A stretch of 64,000 bases of DNA, from positions 1-64,000 of the forward strand of contig SVGL01000009.1 in the NCBI GenBank assembly GCA_015056325.1, given 5' to 3'. Origin of the DNA: Clostridiales bacterium. Its GTDB lineage: Bacteria > Bacillota > Clostridia > Christensenellales > Aristaeellaceae. Under the pieces are notes generated by a model, which had not been told where the DNA came from, ran no database searches, and was given only the letters and a program-made list of their open reading frames with translations. Below, piece after piece: positions 24,886 to 33,970 of this stretch. Position 1 is the stretch's first letter, and the number at the start of each line of letters is the position of its first letter. The translations under genes were made by a program, and so were the position numbers.

Positions 24886-27800
24886 ATGAGAAAGCACATC
24901 GCCCTGCTCCTCGTCATCCTGCTGGCGTGCCTGCTGCCCTCTGCCCTGGCGGAGGAGGCCCACATCCTGGATGCCACCGCCGACCTCGCCCCCATGGAAC
25001 AGGGCGCAAAGGCCGACGGCGATACCGACCTGGTGAAGGATTTCTTCACCATCATGTACTCTGCCAAGAACAAGATCGACGGCTCGAACAAGGCCTTCGA
25101 CGATGGCTACACCGCCACCCAGCGCCTGAACTTCGGCGGCAAGACCGACCCGAAGAAGGGCATGATCAATTCCGTTCGTTTCCAGGTGGAAGGCCCTGCT
25201 GCGGTGAAGCTGTGGTGGGTCTCCGGCGGCGACGGGCGGCAGTTCGCCCTGTACAACGAGGCCTGCGAGATCATCGCCAGGACAGAGGTCGAATCCGTCA
25301 AGAACAGCCTGTACATCTCCGAAATGACCATCGACGCAGCGGGCCTGTACTACCTGGGCGTGCCCGATGGCAGCAACTACCTCTTCAAGCTGGAGGTGGC
25401 GGAATCTGCTGCTGCGGCCGCGCCGGCTGACGGGGAGGACATCATCTTCGACGCTACCGCCGATCTGGCTCCCATGGCCCAGGGCGAAAAGGCTGACGGC
25501 GACACCGATCAGGTGGGCGCTTTCACCATCCACTATTCTGCCAAGACCAAGATCGACGGCTCCAACAAGGCCTTTGACGACGGCTACACCGCCACCCAGC
25601 GCCTGAACTTCGGCGGCAAGACCCAGCCCGGCAAGGGCATGATCAACTCTGTCTCCTTCACCGCCGACGGCCCGGCGACGCTGCGCATCTGGTGGGTCTC
25701 CGGCGGCGACACGCGGCAGTTCGCCCTCTATGACGGCGCATGCAGCGTCATCGCCCAGACCACCGTGGACTCCGTCAAGAACGCCCTGTACATCTCTGAT
25801 TTCGAGATCCCTGCTGCCGGATTGTACTACCTGGGCGTGCCTGATGGCAGCAACTACCTGTTCAAGATGCAGCTGACCACCGGCGCGCTGGAAACCGTCA
25901 AGGCCAGCCGCCGTGCCTGGGCCGCCGTGCAGTACCCCATGCTCTTCACCGCCGAGGACAAGGGCGACGGCACGATGGAAATCACCATCTACGCCGACAT
26001 CGGCTATGACGGCGGCGATGAAGTGATCGCTACTGCCCTGGACAAGGACGGCAACGTCGTGGCCAGCCGCCGTTCCATCGCGGAAAAGGAGGAGCACATC
26101 CTCTCCCTGGAGCTGCCCGCCTCCGGCGAATATACCTTCCAGGCAACGCTGAACCGCGAGGGCGAGGAAGGCAAGACCGACCCCGGCATCTCCGAGAAAT
26201 TCGTGCTGCCCCTGGGCGTGCCCGCCATCACCAGCGCTACCAGCCTTGGCGGCGGCAGCGTTGGCCTCGTCTTCACGGATGTGGCCGAGGCTGACAGCTA
26301 CGAGGTCTTCGTGAACGGCGTGTCCCATGGCGTGACCGAGGCTCTGGAATACACCGTCCCCGGCCTTGCCATCGGCGAGGAGGCCGTCTTCGCCGTGCGT
26401 GCCCTTCGCGACAGCGAGCAGGGCGCTTTCTCCGCCGAAGCCACCGCCATCCCCACCGAAGAGGCCCAGCGGGTGTGGAGCTTCATTATCTACGGCCCCT
26501 CCACCAACGAAGCAGACAACGGCTATGTGGGCTCCATCAACGAGACGGGCAGCGTGACCGTCTACTCCGAGAACGGCAAGGGCAAGATTCAGCCCAATGC
26601 CGATGACGGCGTGGCCTTCTACTACACCGCCATCCCCGCCAGCAAAAACTTCACCCTGCGCGCCAAGGTGCACGTGGACAACTGGGATTACTCCAACGGC
26701 CAGGAGGGCTTCGGCCTGATGGCGGCGGACTCCCTGCCCCAAATGCACGCCGGCAGCCACATGACCAACCAGTACATGGCCCTGGCCAGCAAGATCGAGT
26801 ACTACTGGTACAACGGCAAGCTGGCCGACGCGGGCCAGAAGTACTCCATGCGCCTGGGTCTGGGCGTGCTGGCCAAGACCGGCCGCACCGCTGCCACCAC
26901 CGAGGCTATCCTCGGCGTGACCTACCCCCTGGAGACCTCCGCCACCATGAAGGCCATGGACGAGGTGACCAACTACAACATCATCGGCAACAACACCAAC
27001 CATGACGTGCTGGAGAAGTCCGCCGTGACCATCGCGGAAATGACCGACTTCATCCTGGAGATCCAGCGCAACAACACCGGCTACTTCATCACCTACTACA
27101 ACGAGGAAGGCAAGATCGTCGGCCAGTACAAGGACTACGACCCCGCCGCGCTGACCCTCCTGGATCCCGAAAACGTGTATGTGGGCTTCTTCGCAGCCCG
27201 CCGCGCCAGGGCGACCTTCTCCGACGTGGTGCTGACCGTCATCGACCCCGCTGACGACGCCGCCGTGGAAGAAAAGCCCGTGGAGAAGATCACGCCGGTG
27301 CTGTCCTTCGTTTCCGGCGGCAGCGCAGGAGACGCGGCCTACACCGTCTCCTGGGTTTCCAACGTGGCCGGTACCGTGGACATCTACGCCGGTGAGCCCG
27401 AGGGCGACCAGGAACTGCTGGCCAGCAGCATCCCCACCGTGGCGGAGATCCGCAACGACTACACCGTGCAGCTGCCCTTCACCGGCGAGATCGCCATCAA
27501 GCTTGTCCTCAAGCCTGACCCCGAGCAGGATCTGGGCGACAGCCGCGTTCTGGCATCCACCCGCAGCGTGTCCGCCGAGGGAGTGGTGGTGTACATCAAC
27601 GTGTACGCAGGCCTGGAGGAGATCCACGTCAGCCCCTCCGGCACCCCCAGCGGCCGCGGCACCAAGGAGAGCCCTCTGAACCTCGCGACCGCTGTGAAGT
27701 ACGTCCGCCCCGGCCAGACCATCGTGCTGGCGGAGGGCCGCTACAACATGCTCGAGCCCCTGCGCATCCCCCACGGCATCGACGGCACCGCGGAGAAGCC

Positions 27801-28761
27801 CATCCGCATGATCGCCGATCCCAATGCCGCCACCCGCCCGGTCATCGACTTCCAGGATCTCTCCGCCGGCATCATCCACGGCGGCGATCACTGGTACTTC
27901 TACGGCTTCGACGTTACCCGCGCCGCCAACGGCCAGAAGGGCTTCCAGGTCTCCGGCCACTACAATGTGCTGGAGCGCATCGACACCTACTACAACGGCA
28001 ACACCGGCATCCAGATCAGCCGCTATGCGGGCAGCGACCCCGTCAGCGACTGGCCCAGCCACAACCTGATCCTCAACTGCTCCTCCTGGGGTAATGCTGA
28101 CGCAGGCTATGAGGACGCCGACGGCTTTGCCGCCAAGCTCACCTGCGGCGAGGGCAATGTATTCGACGGCTGCATCGCCCACCACAACGCCGACGACGGC
28201 TATGACCTCTACGCCAAGATCGAGACCGGCCCCATCGGCGCAGTCGTGATCCGCAACAGCGTTGCCTACCTGAACGGCATCCTGGAGGACGGTACCATCG
28301 GCGGCAACGGCAACGGCTTCAAGATGGGCGGCTCCAACATCCCCGGCGGGCATGCGCTGATCAACTCCTACGCCTTCTTCAACAGGTCGAAGGGCATCGA
28401 CGCCAACTCCTGCCCGGACATCGTGGTGGAGAACTGCGTCAGCTACAACAACCAGCGCTACAACGTTGCCTTCTACACCAACGCCGCGCAGGACACCGCT
28501 TATCAGGCGACGGGCGTGATCTCCTTCAAGGATGCCACGATTGAAGGCGGCGACGCTTCCGAAGAGGATGAGCTCAAGCCCCGCAACCAAAACGAAAGCG
28601 CCTTCCGCAACGACACCTGCTACTACTGGGACGGCCTGCACGCTGCGAACGCCGCCGGTGACACCATCACCGCGGAGGACTTCGTGTCCCTCACCTTCAA
28701 CGGCGTGAACCGCCACGAGGACGGCTCCATCGACCTGCAGGGCTTCCTGCAACTCAAGTAA
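24886..28761 (+). CDS. Secreted multidomain pectate lyase, polysaccharide lyase family 9
   Basis: 1291 residues. Signal peptide 1-22 (ends ALA-EE). Residues about 25-170 and 185-330 are a tandem duplication, each starting DATADLAPM and ending LYYLGVPDGSNYLFK, likely beta-sandwich carbohydrate-binding modules. Then an FN3-like domain, a laminin-G-like jelly roll with sequences such as FTLRAKVHVDNWDYSNGQEG, another beta domain, and a C-terminal right-handed beta helix (about 905-1250). DADGFAAKLTCGEGNVFDGC and HHNADDGYDLYAK match the catalytic lysine and calcium Asp region of PL9. Cleaves polygalacturonate. Start by AGGAGG at 24875. No cell-wall anchor seen. Confidence 0.85.
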   Translation: MRKHIALLLVILLACLLPSALAEEAHILDATADLAPMEQGAKADGDTDLVKDFFTIMYSAKNKIDGSNKAFDDGYTATQRLNFGGKTDPKKGMINSVRFQVEGPAAVKLWWVSGGDGRQFALYNEACEIIARTEVESVKNSLYISEMTIDAAGLYYLGVPDGSNYLFKLEVAESAAAAAPADGEDIIFDATADLAPMAQGEKADGDTDQVGAFTIHYSAKTKIDGSNKAFDDGYTATQRLNFGGKTQPGKGMINSVSFTADGPATLRIWWVSGGDTRQFALYDGACSVIAQTTVDSVKNALYISDFEIPAAGLYYLGVPDGSNYLFKMQLTTGALETVKASRRAWAAVQYPMLFTAEDKGDGTMEITIYADIGYDGGDEVIATALDKDGNVVASRRSIAEKEEHILSLELPASGEYTFQATLNREGEEGKTDPGISEKFVLPLGVPAITSATSLGGGSVGLVFTDVAEADSYEVFVNGVSHGVTEALEYTVPGLAIGEEAVFAVRALRDSEQGAFSAEATAIPTEEAQRVWSFIIYGPSTNEADNGYVGSINETGSVTVYSENGKGKIQPNADDGVAFYYTAIPASKNFTLRAKVHVDNWDYSNGQEGFGLMAADSLPQMHAGSHMTNQYMALASKIEYYWYNGKLADAGQKYSMRLGLGVLAKTGRTAATTEAILGVTYPLETSATMKAMDEVTNYNIIGNNTNHDVLEKSAVTIAEMTDFILEIQRNNTGYFITYYNEEGKIVGQYKDYDPAALTLLDPENVYVGFFAARRARATFSDVVLTVIDPADDAAVEEKPVEKITPVLSFVSGGSAGDAAYTVSWVSNVAGTVDIYAGEPEGDQELLASSIPTVAEIRNDYTVQLPFTGEIAIKLVLKPDPEQDLGDSRVLASTRSVSAEGVVVYINVYAGLEEIHVSPSGTPSGRGTKESPLNLATAVKYVRPGQTIVLAEGRYNMLEPLRIPHGIDGTAEKPIRMIADPNAATRPVIDFQDLSAGIIHGGDHWYFYGFDVTRAANGQKGFQVSGHYNVLERIDTYYNGNTGIQISRYAGSDPVSDWPSHNLILNCSSWGNADAGYEDADGFAAKLTCGEGNVFDGCIAHHNADDGYDLYAKIETGPIGAVVIRNSVAYLNGILEDGTIGGNGNGFKMGGSNIPGGHALINSYAFFNRSKGIDANSCPDIVVENCVSYNNQRYNVAFYTNAAQDTAYQATGVISFKDATIEGGDASEEDELKPRNQNESAFRNDTCYYWDGLHAANAAGDTITAEDFVSLTFNGVNRHEDGSIDLQGFLQLK

Positions 28762-28766
28762 CCATT

Positions 28767-28800
28767 AAACCCTCCCGGCGCATTGGCTCCGGGAGGGTTT
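28767..28800 (+). terminator. Terminator of the pectate lyase gene
   Basis: AAACCCTCCCGG pairs with CCGGGAGGGTTT. Nearly the same hairpin recurs at 29146-29177. Confidence 0.8.
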
Positions 28801-29145
28801 GACTTTCAAGAAAACGACTGTGCACATTTTGTTTTCACATCTTTCCGAGATAGAAATCAAGGAGACGCGAGGCCGCTTTCGCGCGTCGAAAGCGGCGCAA
28901 AGCCGCCGGGGGGAAGCAAAAAAGTGCTTCCCCCCCGTCCCCCTCTTACCACTGCGAGGTCGGTATCGCGGCTGCATATGCGGGGCGGCTCCGGTTGCAG
29001 AGCATCGCTTTGAATTTCCATTTTCAACGGAAGCGATCCTCTGCAAAGTCGCCGCATCGTTCCTTTGCAGATCTCGGTGCAGCCGCAGCGGCTCTCCGAC
29101 TTTTCGATGCAGACCCTGGGGAACACCACTCCTTCAGAACCAGAG
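28801..29145. other. Gene-free stretch with several strong hairpins
   Basis: No convincing gene: short frames on both strands lack ribosome sites. It holds a perfect GCCGCTTTCG/CGAAAGCGGC hairpin (28872-28896), a GGGGGGAAGC/GCTTCCCCCC hairpin around an A-run (28909-28937), and CTGCAAAG/CTTTGCAG arms near 29040-29070. Bounded by two almost identical terminator hairpins. Might be a structured RNA or a degraded repeat. Confidence 0.5.
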
Positions 29146-29177
29146 AACCCTCCCGGCGCATTGGCTCCGGAAGGGTT
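29146..29177 (-). terminator. Second copy of the CCCTCCCGG terminator hairpin
   Basis: AACCCTCCCGG pairs with CCGGAAGGGTT with one mismatch; 377 bp from the first copy and sharing its loop (CGCATTGGCT). Follows the formamidase-family gene. Confidence 0.7.
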
Positions 29178-29183
29178 ACTGTA

Positions 29184-30083
29184 TCAGGGGAAGACATAGC
29201 CCAGCTTGTCCAGAATGCTCAGCGGCACTTCCATCCGGCAGGTCTTGTTGGGATCCACCGCCTGGCAGATGCGCAGATCGCCCGTGAGACTCAGCAGCAT
29301 GCCAGCCTCGTGGGGCTGCATGCCCACCGCGTCGATCAGGAAGGAGCGCATGCGCAGGGTAGTGCCTTCGGCTGCGGCGTCCAGGCCCGGGGCGGAGTAA
29401 ATGGCCATGGCCGCATCCTGCGTCACCAGGAAGGGCAGCGGAAGTGTTGCACCCTTCACCACCGTGACACGGACGGTCACCTCGCCCGCGATCTCCGCCC
29501 CGCACACGCAGACCTCGCCGTCGCCCATCACCGCATGGAGGTCGCCCATGGCCAGCAGTGCGCCTTCCACGTTGACGGGCAGATACAGCGTCGTGCCCGC
29601 GCCGATGCGCTTGCAGTCCATGTTGCCGCCGTGGAGGTCGGGCGTGCCGGTGGAGATGGCGCCCGCCTTGGGGGCGGTGCCGATCACGCCGATCATGGCA
29701 CATTCCGGCAAGGTGATGGCCTCATTGAAGACCACCTTGCCCTCGCCCACGGGGAGGATCTTGGTGTGCTCCTCGGTGGCAGCCAGGCCGGTAACGCCGC
29801 TGTCGGGGGATTCCACCGTAGCCGCCTGGGGGGCCAGGTCAATGAGCAGGATCTCCACCTTGAGGGTGTCGCCGGGCTGGGCGCCCTCGATGTACACAGG
29901 GCCGGTGGCGGGGTTGATGCGGCTCCAGTCCAGGGTACCGAGCTGGTCGGTCTCCTTCTGGATCTGGCCGCCGAAGCAGTCCATGGTTTCAAAGAGGATG
30001 GTGTCGCCGTCCTTGGCACGGGCGGCGGGGGCGTTATCGGGGGACATGGCGTATACGACGGTATCGCGCTTGATTCTCAGCAT
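29184..30083 (-). CDS. Acetamidase/formamidase family protein
   Basis: 299 residues, no signal peptide. The FmdA/AmdA beta-sandwich fold is indicated by GPVYIEGAQPGDTLKVEI, the HGGNMDCKRIGAGTTLYLPV segment and GDLHAVMGDGEVCVCGAEI. Hydrolyses short-chain amides such as formamide or acetamide. Start at 30083 from AGGAGG; divergent from the amidohydrolase gene. Confidence 0.88.
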   Translation of the reverse strand: MLRIKRDTVVYAMSPDNAPAARAKDGDTILFETMDCFGGQIQKETDQLGTLDWSRINPATGPVYIEGAQPGDTLKVEILLIDLAPQAATVESPDSGVTGLAATEEHTKILPVGEGKVVFNEAITLPECAMIGVIGTAPKAGAISTGTPDLHGGNMDCKRIGAGTTLYLPVNVEGALLAMGDLHAVMGDGEVCVCGAEIAGEVTVRVTVVKGATLPLPFLVTQDAAMAIYSAPGLDAAAEGTTLRMRSFLIDAVGMQPHEAGMLLSLTGDLRICQAVDPNKTCRMEVPLSILDKLGYVFP

Positions 30084-30115
30084 GGTATTCCTCCTGTGAA
30101 CGTTGATTTGCACCT

Positions 30116-30144
30116 ATTATACCATAGGGGCCGCCTGTACACAA
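30116..30144 (-). promoter_or_regulatory. Sigma-A-type promoter of the formamidase-family gene
   Basis: Minus strand -35 TTGTGT (30139-30144), -10 TATAAT (30116-30121), spacer 17 bp. Confidence 0.7.
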
Positions 30145-30151
30145 GCAAGAC

Positions 30152-30179
30152 TTGACGAAACGCCGCCAACCAGTATAAT
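30152..30179 (+). promoter_or_regulatory. Promoter of the amidohydrolase gene
   Basis: -35 TTGACG (30152-30157), -10 TATAAT (30174-30179), spacer 16 bp; divergent from the preceding promoter, eight bases away. Confidence 0.65.
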
Positions 30180-30213
30180 GAATAGTAATACGACTCCGTG
30201 GAGGAATTTACCT

Positions 30214-31833
30214 ATGAGAACGATCTATCTGGGCGGCCGGGTCTTCACCGGCGCGCTGCCCCTGAAGGAAGCTTTTATCGTGGAGGACAGCAAGTTCCTC
30301 GCCGCCGGCACAAATGAGGAGATGCTCGCCCTGCACCGGGAGGAGGACGTCATCGTCCCCCTGGAGGGCCGCTTCGTCTGCCCCGGCTTCAACGACAGCC
30401 ACATGCATCTGGTCAGCTACGGCCACACCATGGAGATGTGCGACCTGACCGGCGAGGCCACCACCTCTCTGTCAGCCGTGCAGCAGGCCCTGCGGAACTT
30501 TGCCGCCGCCCATCCCGATGGCTGGCTGGTGGGCCGCGGCTGGAACCACGATTACTTCTCCCCTGCCGGGGATATTCCCACCCGTCACGATCTGGACGCG
30601 GTGGACGCCACCCGTCCCATCTGCATCACCCGCTGCTGCGGCCACTGCCTCGTCGTCAACACCCGCGCCCTGGAGCTGCTGGGCATTGACGGCAATACTC
30701 CAGTTCCCGAGGGCGGCGCGATCGACCTGGATGAAGACGGCGTGCCCACCGGCGTGCTGCGCGACACGGCAATGGTCATCGCCCAAGCCAATCTGCCCAA
30801 GCCGGACATGGAAGGCCTGAAGCGCCGCATCCGCAATGCCTGCGCCGCCCTGAACCGGGTAGGGGTGACCTCCTGCCAGTCCGACGATTTCACCTCCTTC
30901 GAGAACGTGCCCTGGCAGGACGTCCTCACCGCCCTGCAGGAGGTCGAAAAGGAGGGCGGCCTCACCGTCCGCGTGTATGAGCAGAGCCAGTTCACCACCC
31001 CGGAAAGCCTCCAAAGCTTCCTGGACATGGGCTACACCACCGGCACAGGCAGCGACATGTTCAAGATCGGCCCGCTGAAGCTCCTGGGCGACGGCTCCCT
31101 GGGCGCCCGCACGGCTTACCTCTCCGGCGAATACGCCGACGCCCCCGGCGTGAAGGGCCTGGCCATCTTCTCCCAGGAGCAGTTCAATGAGATGATCGCT
31201 CTGGCCCGCAGCGGCGGCATGTCTGCTGCCATCCACGTCATCGGTGACGGCATCCTCGACCGGGTGCTGAACGCCTTTGAGTACGCTGCAGAGAAGTACC
31301 CGGATATCCCCGTCCGCTCCGGCGTGGTGCATGTGCAGCTCACCCGCCCCGACCAGCTCCAGCGCATGAAGGAGCTCGGCCTGCACGCCTATGTGCAGAC
31401 CATCTTCATCGATTACGACAGCCACATCGTCCGTCAGCGCGTGGGCAGCCTGGCCGACACCAGCTACGCCTTCCGCACCATGCGGGAGATGGGCATCACC
31501 GTCTCCAACGGCACTGACTGCCCCGTGGAATGGCCGAATCCCATGCGCGGATTGCAGTGCGCCGTGACCCGTCAGCCCCTGGACGCTTCCATCCCGCCCT
31601 ACCGTCCCGAGGAGGCCATGACCATAGAGGACGCACTCCAGATCTACACCGCTGACGGCGCGTATGCCTCCTGCGAGGAGGACTTCAAGGGCCGCATCGC
31701 CCCCGGCATGGCGGCAGACTTCGTCATCCTGGAGGAGAGCCCCTTCGACGCACCCCCGCAGGAGATCCACCGCATCCGCGCGCTCCAGACCTTCCTGGGC
31801 GGACGGTGCGTGTACCGGACAGGTTGCAAGTGA
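30214..31833 (+). CDS. Amidohydrolase family protein, YtcJ-like
   Basis: 539 residues. Amidohydro_3 type: composite beta-sandwich at the ends, TIM barrel with the metal motif NDSHMHL (HxH), the AIHVIGDG His and the VSNGTDCPVEWPNP segment near the C-terminus. No signal peptide. Substrates of YtcJ-type proteins are mostly unknown (amides or carbamates). GGAGG 8 bases before ATG at 30214. Confidence 0.88.
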   Translation: MRTIYLGGRVFTGALPLKEAFIVEDSKFLAAGTNEEMLALHREEDVIVPLEGRFVCPGFNDSHMHLVSYGHTMEMCDLTGEATTSLSAVQQALRNFAAAHPDGWLVGRGWNHDYFSPAGDIPTRHDLDAVDATRPICITRCCGHCLVVNTRALELLGIDGNTPVPEGGAIDLDEDGVPTGVLRDTAMVIAQANLPKPDMEGLKRRIRNACAALNRVGVTSCQSDDFTSFENVPWQDVLTALQEVEKEGGLTVRVYEQSQFTTPESLQSFLDMGYTTGTGSDMFKIGPLKLLGDGSLGARTAYLSGEYADAPGVKGLAIFSQEQFNEMIALARSGGMSAAIHVIGDGILDRVLNAFEYAAEKYPDIPVRSGVVHVQLTRPDQLQRMKELGLHAYVQTIFIDYDSHIVRQRVGSLADTSYAFRTMREMGITVSNGTDCPVEWPNPMRGLQCAVTRQPLDASIPPYRPEEAMTIEDALQIYTADGAYASCEEDFKGRIAPGMAADFVILEESPFDAPPQEIHRIRALQTFLGGRCVYRTGCK

Positions 31834-31913
31834 TCCCTTGCATTTCCACGCGCAGCATAGCAAGATATAATCCATATCGGCCCAACGCGTTTTCTCCCTG
31901 TATGCACGCAAAA

Positions 31914-31943
31914 ACCTGTGCCCCCTTTCAGGACGCACAGGTT
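31914..31943. repeat. Small palindromic repeat, first copy
   Basis: ACCTGTGC/GCACAGGT with a 14-nt loop. The core resembles the second copy at 32099-32130 (ACCT.TGC, CCCCTT.CAGGA). Both lie in the 299-bp space between convergent genes. Confidence 0.6.
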
Positions 31944-32043
31944 CAAAACCGCAACCAAGCCAAGGCGTCAAGGCTGCAGATCAGAGAGTTTACACAGACG
32001 CAAATGACCGATTTTGCAAACACAGACAACGCAGGAAGCAAAA

Positions 32044-32065
32044 AGTCCGGCTTGGAAGCCGGACT
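32044..32065. terminator. Bidirectional terminator between convergent genes
   Basis: AGTCCGGCTT (32044-32053) and AAGCCGGACT (32056-32065) form a perfect 10-bp stem, flanked by A-run on the left and six T on the right, so it can end both the amidohydrolase and cotH transcripts. Confidence 0.85.
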
Positions 32066-32098
32066 TTTTTGTGGTTGCAGCCTTTTTTGATGACCTGG

Positions 32099-32130
32099 AC
32101 CTTTGCACCCCTTGCAGGATGCGCAAGGTT
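32099..32130. repeat. Small palindromic repeat, second copy
   Basis: Imperfect hairpin ACCTTTGC/GCGCAAGGT immediately beyond the cotH stop; diverged but recognisable duplicate of 31914-31943 in the same orientation. Confidence 0.55.
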
Positions 32131-32132
32131 CA

Positions 32133-33806
32133 TTATTTCGCCCACTCCGTATTCAGGAAGTCATAGCGTTCCTCAATGAAATTGCGCAGATAGTCGATAT
32201 TCATCTCAAAGGTATGTCCTGTATTCGCCACTGTGCTGGGATTTTTCATCGCGGGCCAACGGACAAAGTTCATCTCCGCGCTGTCCTTGAGCGATGCGGC
32301 ATAATCATCCAGCGAGTGAAGAGCGCTGCCCTCCGGCGCCTGCTTCATGCCCAGCAGGATTTCCAGCATGGGCTTGAATACCGCCTGATATTGCTCCACC
32401 ACAGCCGCCTTGAAGTCCTCCTGCTTATACAGCGCGGGCCACCAGAAGCGTTTGCTGGTATCATTGTTGATCCAGAAGCCGCTGCCATCCAGCACTCGCT
32501 TGTTGTACTCCTGCGCATAGCTGCCATAGGCGCTGTCATAATCCCACACCGGGCCGGCATAGGCCACGGTACTCTGGGCGTCAGCAGGCTTGTAGAAGAA
32601 CATGCTGCTGTTGTTGCCGTCATAGTTCTTGGAGATCTCCTCCACCAGGTATTTGTTGACCAGGGAGGCCAAGTCTATATATTCGGTATAATGCCTGCCG
32701 CTTTCCGCATCAATGCCATCCTTGCTGAAAATGGCATTCTCAAACCCCTGCATGAAGCCGGTGATGTATTCCATCTGTGCCTGCGAGCAATATTCCGGGC
32801 TCTTGATGACCAGCGTCATGCTGCGGGACGTGTGGTAAGCGCTGGCTTCTTCCTTGTAGCGGGTGGCATAGCTCTCAAATTCCACCAGATAACCGCCGGA
32901 TATATCTGCGGGTTCATTTTCCAGCTTATATGCCTTGTACTGACCCTTGGTTGCTTTTTTCGGGCCCACTTGGGCCGCTTTTTCTACCGCGTCATTCAGC
33001 TTCTCGTTTTCTGCCTCCAGGTCGGCAATGTCAATGCGGTCATCATCAATCATCACCTTCTCGCTAAAGAGATACACACCCATATACTGATTGTTGATGT
33101 ACACTTCAGCGGAAATATGCTCCGGCGTATAGGCCAACCCGGACTGCATCGCCATGTCAAGCGTGATCTGATTGCGCAAAAGCGACTTGTCCCGCGAATT
33201 GCCGGTGAGGATCCACGTCTTGCTCTTGCCCATATCCATCAGATTTTCACCGTTTTCCAGCTTGATCTGATAGTTCTTCTTCTTGAACGTAGTGGAGGAG
33301 TTGCCGCGCATCTTGATATGGTTCAGCGCGCCATCATATGCCATTGTACCATCCGGATTAACAAACAGCAGCGTGCCTTTCTCTTTGTTCTCCTTGTTGG
33401 CATGGATCTTATCCAGCTTTCCAGTCTCTGTCGTGATATACAATGCCGGGAGCCCCGCAGAGCCTCTCATCACCTGAATGGTATACTTCTTGCCAGCAGC
33501 ATCTTCAATCACACTTTTCCCCAACGAAAGCACCGCTGCTGAATCGCCCTGTTCGACTTCCTTCCCTCCGTATTTCCAGCTTTTCGTTCCTTCAAAGCCT
33601 ATCTTCAGGTCTTCCATCGCTACATTACCCGGCACAAACAGGTAATATACATTCTTATCCAGATACCAGTCAATCGCGTCTATCTCATGTTCGCCCGTGC
33701 TGGACACCCATAATTTCACCTTGCCAGCCGCTTGCGCCGCCGGAACAGCGCACAACAGCGCCAGCACACAGACCAGCGCCAGCACCCCATATATCTTTGT
33801 CCGCAT
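32133..33806 (-). CDS. Secreted CotH kinase-family protein
   Basis: 557 residues with signal peptide 1-26 (ends AQA-AG). A short N-terminal Ig-like region precedes the CotH kinase domain: IKMRGNSSTTFKKKNYQIKL, KTWILTGNSRDKSLLRNQ and the metal-binding GPVWDYDSAYGS. CotH kinases phosphorylate proteins, and relatives decorate extracellular enzymes. Coding DNA is less GC-rich than most neighbours. GGAGGG site before ATG. Confidence 0.85.
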   Translation of the reverse strand: MRTKIYGVLALVCVLALLCAVPAAQAAGKVKLWVSSTGEHEIDAIDWYLDKNVYYLFVPGNVAMEDLKIGFEGTKSWKYGGKEVEQGDSAAVLSLGKSVIEDAAGKKYTIQVMRGSAGLPALYITTETGKLDKIHANKENKEKGTLLFVNPDGTMAYDGALNHIKMRGNSSTTFKKKNYQIKLENGENLMDMGKSKTWILTGNSRDKSLLRNQITLDMAMQSGLAYTPEHISAEVYINNQYMGVYLFSEKVMIDDDRIDIADLEAENEKLNDAVEKAAQVGPKKATKGQYKAYKLENEPADISGGYLVEFESYATRYKEEASAYHTSRSMTLVIKSPEYCSQAQMEYITGFMQGFENAIFSKDGIDAESGRHYTEYIDLASLVNKYLVEEISKNYDGNNSSMFFYKPADAQSTVAYAGPVWDYDSAYGSYAQEYNKRVLDGSGFWINNDTSKRFWWPALYKQEDFKAAVVEQYQAVFKPMLEILLGMKQAPEGSALHSLDDYAASLKDSAEMNFVRWPAMKNPSTVANTGHTFEMNIDYLRNFIEERYDFLNTEWAK

Positions 33807-33842
33807 TTTCGCTTCCCTCCAGATGTGGTCGATCTCGCACTA

Positions 33843-33871
33843 ATTTTATCAGAGACTCATTTGTCTGTCAA
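33843..33871 (-). promoter_or_regulatory. Sigma-A-type promoter of the cotH gene
   Basis: Minus strand -35 TTGACA (33866-33871), -10 TAAAAT (33843-33848), spacer 17 bp. Confidence 0.75.
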
Positions 33872-33900
33872 CATTGTCTTCTAAGGCAGTTTGTGAGCCC

Positions 33901-33929
33901 TTGCGCATTTTTACATCATATGGTACAAT
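33901..33929 (+). promoter_or_regulatory. Sigma-A-type promoter of the aldo/keto reductase gene
   Basis: -35 TTGCGC (33901-33906), -10 TACAAT (33924-33929), spacer 17 bp. Confidence 0.65.
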
Positions 33930-33970
33930 TTATCCCAATCGATTTCTCACTACAAAAGGAGGACAATACG

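Noticed and set aside
24748-28752. Very long open frame opposite the pectate lyase gene
   Set aside because: Long antisense frames arise throughout the window from GC-rich third positions; it lacks a ribosome site, recognisable domains and a normal amino acid make-up.
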